This document shows, piece after piece, positions 61,734 through 64,000 of a DNA stretch of 64,000 nucleotides (positions within the stretch are counted from its first letter, which is position 1; every line of letters begins with the position of its first letter). Under the pieces are notes generated by a model. That model worked only from the letters and a program-made list of their open reading frames with translations, made no database searches and was not told the DNA's origin. Origin of the DNA: an uncultured Pedobacter sp. (GTDB lineage Bacteria; Bacteroidota; Bacteroidia; Sphingobacteriales; Sphingobacteriaceae); assembly GCF_913776295.1 (NCBI RefSeq), contig NZ_CAJYOJ010000002.1, forward strand, positions 1 to 64,000, given 5' to 3'. The translations under genes were made by a program, and so were the position numbers.

Positions 61734-62201
61734 AGCTACCAGCTCAATATTCCCTTATTATTAATAAATCTTAAACAGAAAAAGATAGAAAGGATGTAAG
61801 ATGGGAAATGTATGATGGCAAAGTTAGACTGGCAACGGAAAATTGAATCAATCTTCAGGCCTGTCAGCAGCATCTTCTATAAGATAATTGTCCTACTAAT
61901 TGTTGTCTAACTAACTGATATGGATAAATTTATAGCATTAGCAAATGAAAGCCCGGTGGTTCTAGACGGTATGAAGCCCCGCTTCCGCTTATAGTCCTCG
62001 CTGCACTCCGGGTTATTTCACTCTAATCCCTTAGGGTTTAAAAACAAAAGTTAGTGCACACTGCAAGCTCTGATATGAAATGTAAAAAAGCCAGGTGTCC
62101 GACTCGTTATTAACCTTTGTTAAACTTAAACCCATTGCTAATCCGTAGTGAGGCTATGCTTAACACTACGGATAGAAGTGATTTGCGGGGAAATCCTATT
62201 T
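61734..62201. other. 468-bp intergenic region with hairpin repeat
   Basis: The left end should carry the sigma factor promoter, although no clear TTG/TAnnTTTG pair was found. A GC-richer fragment near 61970-62035 (GAAGCCCCGCTTCCGCTTAT) resembles worn dispersed repeats. A perfect hairpin repeat is on the right. Confidence 0.45.
62141..62173. repeat. Dispersed hairpin repeat, ATCCGTAG type
   Basis: ATCCGTAGTG and CACTACGGAT pair perfectly around a 13-base loop, 29 bp past the end of the flavin oxidoreductase gene. The arm CACTACGGAT is identical to one at 46395-46404, and the family recurs at 46468-46497. Confidence 0.75.
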
Positions 62202-63206
62202 TTATCCAAACAATCCCGCAAAAATTTCATTTGAATGCAATTTTGCCTTGCGATCGTATATATGCGAGGTACTCATTACCTCATTTATGCCATATTTTGA
62301 TACGAAAGCTGTTAAATTTTCTTTAATGGTTTCGGCGCTACCAATAAAAGAGTAATATAACATCTGCTCAACGGCTTCTTTTTCCATACGGTCCCAATAC
62401 ACATTGATATCGTCAACAGCTGGTTTGAGCATTTCTCTTCTACCGGTTATTACACCCAGAAACATCCGTTTTACCGAACTCGATAAACGTTCTGCCTCCT
62501 CATCTGTATCAGCAGCGACTACATTTACGCAAGCCATTACATAAGGCTCCTGCAAAAATTCAGATGGCTTAAAGTTATTTTTGTAAATCGAAACTGCCTG
62601 TTCGAAATAAGTTGGTGCAAAATGACTGGCAAACGCATAAGGAAGTCCTTTTTCTGCTGCTAAGCGTGCGCTGTCGGTACTGGATCCTAAAATCCAGATG
62701 GGTATATCCAAGCCTTCTCCTGGTATGGCCCTTACACTTGCGCGGTTATTACCCGAAGAGAAAAATTGTTGTAGTTTCTCGATATCCCTCGGGAAATTGT
62801 GAACTGCATTAAAATTTTCGCCACGGATGGCCATTGCAGTAATCTGATCGGTTCCGGGCGCCCTGCCCAAACCCAGGTCAATGCGGTTAGGGTAAAGTGA
62901 AGCCAATGTACCAAATTGTTCTGCCACAATTAAGGGCGCATGATTTGGCAACATAATGCCTCCGGAACCTACACGTATACTTTTGGTGTTACCGGCAATA
63001 AAACCAATAAGCACTGCCGTTGCCGAACTGGCCACACCAGCCATATTATGATGCTCGGCAAACCAGTAACGGGTATAACCCAAAGCTTCAGACTGCTGAG
63101 CTAAATCACGGCTGGCTCTAAAGGTATCTGCAGCACTAAACCCATCTAACACCGTTGCAAGATCGAGTACGGAATAAGATATATTTTTCAATAAGTGAGG
63201 TGACAT
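62202..63206 (-). CDS. LLM class flavin-dependent oxidoreductase (luciferase-like)
   Basis: A 334-residue TIM-barrel flavoenzyme of the bacterial luciferase superfamily, YhbW-like branch. Visible family signatures are [20 protein letters not shown] near 43-62, [41 protein letters not shown] near 77-117, and [27 protein letters not shown] in the middle. It uses reduced FMN, but the substrate is unknown. It is a single gene between intergenic repeats. Length and motifs are normal, and no operon partner is seen. Confidence 0.92.
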   Translation of the reverse strand: MSPHLLKNISYSVLDLATVLDGFSAADTFRASRDLAQQSEALGYTRYWFAEHHNMAGVASSATAVLIGFIAGNTKSIRVGSGGIMLPNHAPLIVAEQFGTLASLYPNRIDLGLGRAPGTDQITAMAIRGENFNAVHNFPRDIEKLQQFFSSGNNRASVRAIPGEGLDIPIWILGSSTDSARLAAEKGLPYAFASHFAPTYFEQAVSIYKNNFKPSEFLQEPYVMACVNVVAADTDEEAERLSSSVKRMFLGVITGRREMLKPAVDDINVYWDRMEKEAVEQMLYYSFIGSAETIKENLTAFVSKYGINEVMSTSHIYDRKAKLHSNEIFAGLFG

Positions 63207-63560
63207 AAGTTAAAAGGATAAATTTATATTGCAAAAATATCTTTAATAAAACCTAAGTCTGCGTGAAATGAATACATATGACGCTTAACCAACATAAAGG
63301 GTCATACGCCCAATCAGACAGCCCTAATTACAGCCGCGTAGGAGTTTGTATATTCTGGTAACAAAACGGATGTGCATATGCTCTTAATTCAATTAAAATT
63401 ATATATTGATTAGAAAATCAATAGTCGCAAATACCCTTATTCTAGAATGTTTTATGGATTATAACTATTACCTGCATCAGTTAAACCTAATTAACCAGCA
63501 TTTACGTTAATTTAATATATAAGAACAATACTTAAAATTATTGCGTACAGATAGTACCTT
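63207..63560. other. Upstream region of the LytTR-type regulator
   Basis: The 406-bp gap between divergent genes holds no open reading frame of note. The part from 63370 to 63560 is AT-rich. The informative element is the direct repeat at 63561-63592. Confidence 0.4.
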
Positions 63561-63592
63561 TTTCGTTACAAAAAGGCGTAATTTCGTTACAA
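63561..63592 (+). promoter_or_regulatory. 21-bp-spaced direct repeat, probable LytTR-type binding site
   Basis: TTTCGTTACAA is found at 63561-63571 and again at 63582-63592, exactly 21 bp (two helical turns) apart, and ends 20 bp before the start codon of a response regulator. LytTR-type regulators bind pairs of short direct repeats with this period and a GTT core. Autoregulation is inferred. Confidence 0.55.
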
Positions 63593-63612
63593 GAGAACCA
63601 GATATTTTGAAG

Positions 63613-64000
63613 ATGATTAAGTGCATAGCCATAGACGACCAGTATAGTTCCTTAGCAGGGCTACAAAAATATATAGAAGATACGCCAAACATGCGGCTTG
63701 TGCAGCAATTTACTGATCCCATTACTGCTTTAAGGGAACTGGCTAGTTCGGAAACGGTTGATGTAATTTTTATGGATGTGGAAATGCCACAAATTTCAGG
63801 GCTCGAACTGGCCAAAGCCATCCGGTTCAGAACCAGAAAACTCATTTTTACCACTTCTCATCAGCAATATGCTTTTGATGCTTTTGAAGCTGCCGGAGAT
63901 GCTTATTTGCTAAAACCATATAGCTATGCTAAATTTGCAACAACCATTACCCGGCTTTTTGGGCATGAGATGACGGGCGGAGCCAATGAAGATTATTTCC
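63613..64000 (+). CDS. Response regulator (probably LytTR family), cut by the window end
   Basis: The 129 codons present encode a full receiver domain: acidic pair in CIAIDDQYSSLAGL, phosphorylated Asp in VIFMDVEMPQISGLEL near residue 55, switch Thr in LIFTTSHQQYAF, and Lys in YLLKPYSYAKF. The frame is open at the edge, just past the domain boundary (GHEMTGGANEDYF), so an output domain must follow outside. The form of the receiver (D-V-E-M-P, then F-T-T-S-H-x-x-Y-A-x-x-A-F) is that of Bacteroidota LytTR regulators. A paired direct repeat in its promoter supports that. Confidence 0.85.
   Translation, partial: MIKCIAIDDQYSSLAGLQKYIEDTPNMRLVQQFTDPITALRELASSETVDVIFMDVEMPQISGLELAKAIRFRTRKLIFTTSHQQYAFDAFEAAGDAYLLKPYSYAKFATTITRLFGHEMTGGANEDYF

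Noticed and set aside
62117..62326. 69-codon plus-strand frame
   Set aside because: It covers a hairpin repeat and the end of the flavin oxidoreductase gene on the other strand.

Overview
The window looks like the chromosome of a Bacteroidota soil or plant-associated bacterium, most likely Pedobacter or a close relative in the Sphingobacteriaceae. The basis is a SusC/SusD pair with FecR and an ECF sigma factor, two GH30 enzymes, a Bacteroidota-type promoter (TTG-N19-TAnnTTcG) in front of tRNA-Lys, weak Shine-Dalgarno sites, many free-standing hairpin and tandem repeats between genes, and protein families typical of that group. This is inference from gene content; no 16S gene is present.

Layout. 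0.3-1.3 kb: MarR regulator and GNAT acetyltransferase with an operator-like palindrome. 1.5-5.8 kb: a sulfur module on the minus strand (Crp/Fnr regulator, TauE/SafE exporter, persulfide dioxygenase-rhodanese fusion, split YeeE/YedE transporter). 6.0-7.2 kb: GH30 subfamily 8-type glucuronoxylanase lipoprotein. 7.2-19 kb: an AT-rich defence island with decayed edges. It carries a short CBASS operon (small basic protein, CD-NTase, CapV-like patatin, frameshifted DUF3892 gene), an RloA/RloB (AbiL-like) ATPase pair, a HEPN gene pair preceded by an elaborate structured leader, an XRE regulator next to a 676-residue membrane protein of unknown family, and a DUF6922 gene beside a 5'-truncated ATP-binding regulator. 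19-26 kb: DHFR-like and AraC genes, small membrane proteins, a putative metallopeptidase, a DUF6624 protein and a relic of a PoNi-type immunity gene, ending at tRNA-Lys(TTT), whose 3' end is duplicated nearby like an attachment site.

26.5-52 kb is largely a protein and peptide utilisation region on the minus strand. It holds a complete trans-4-hydroxyproline pathway (epimerase, D-amino-acid oxidase-type dehydrogenase, DapA-family deaminase, 2-oxoglutarate semialdehyde dehydrogenase) with an AraC regulator, an amino-acid permease, DPP IV (S9), DUF885, M1 and two Xaa-Pro aminopeptidases (M24B). Together these suggest breakdown of proline/hydroxyproline-rich material such as collagen or plant extensin. 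A GH30 enzyme, a NIPSNAP protein and a DUF5695 protein lie in the same region. 52-62 kb: a lone receiver-domain protein, then a sigma/anti-sigma-controlled SusC/SusD operon whose only enzyme is a fusion of a glycerophosphodiesterase/PLC-like domain with a PhoA-type alkaline phosphatase, ended by a clear terminator. The window closes with a luciferase-like flavin oxidoreductase and the start of a LytTR-type response regulator with a 21-bp-spaced direct repeat in its promoter.

The best candidates for undescribed biology are the HEPN operon leader (nested inverted repeats plus a mutually exclusive 8-mer pairing and a start-codon hairpin), the XRE/676-residue membrane protein locus, a possible small RNA divergent from the CBASS operon, and the phosphatase-only SusCD locus.
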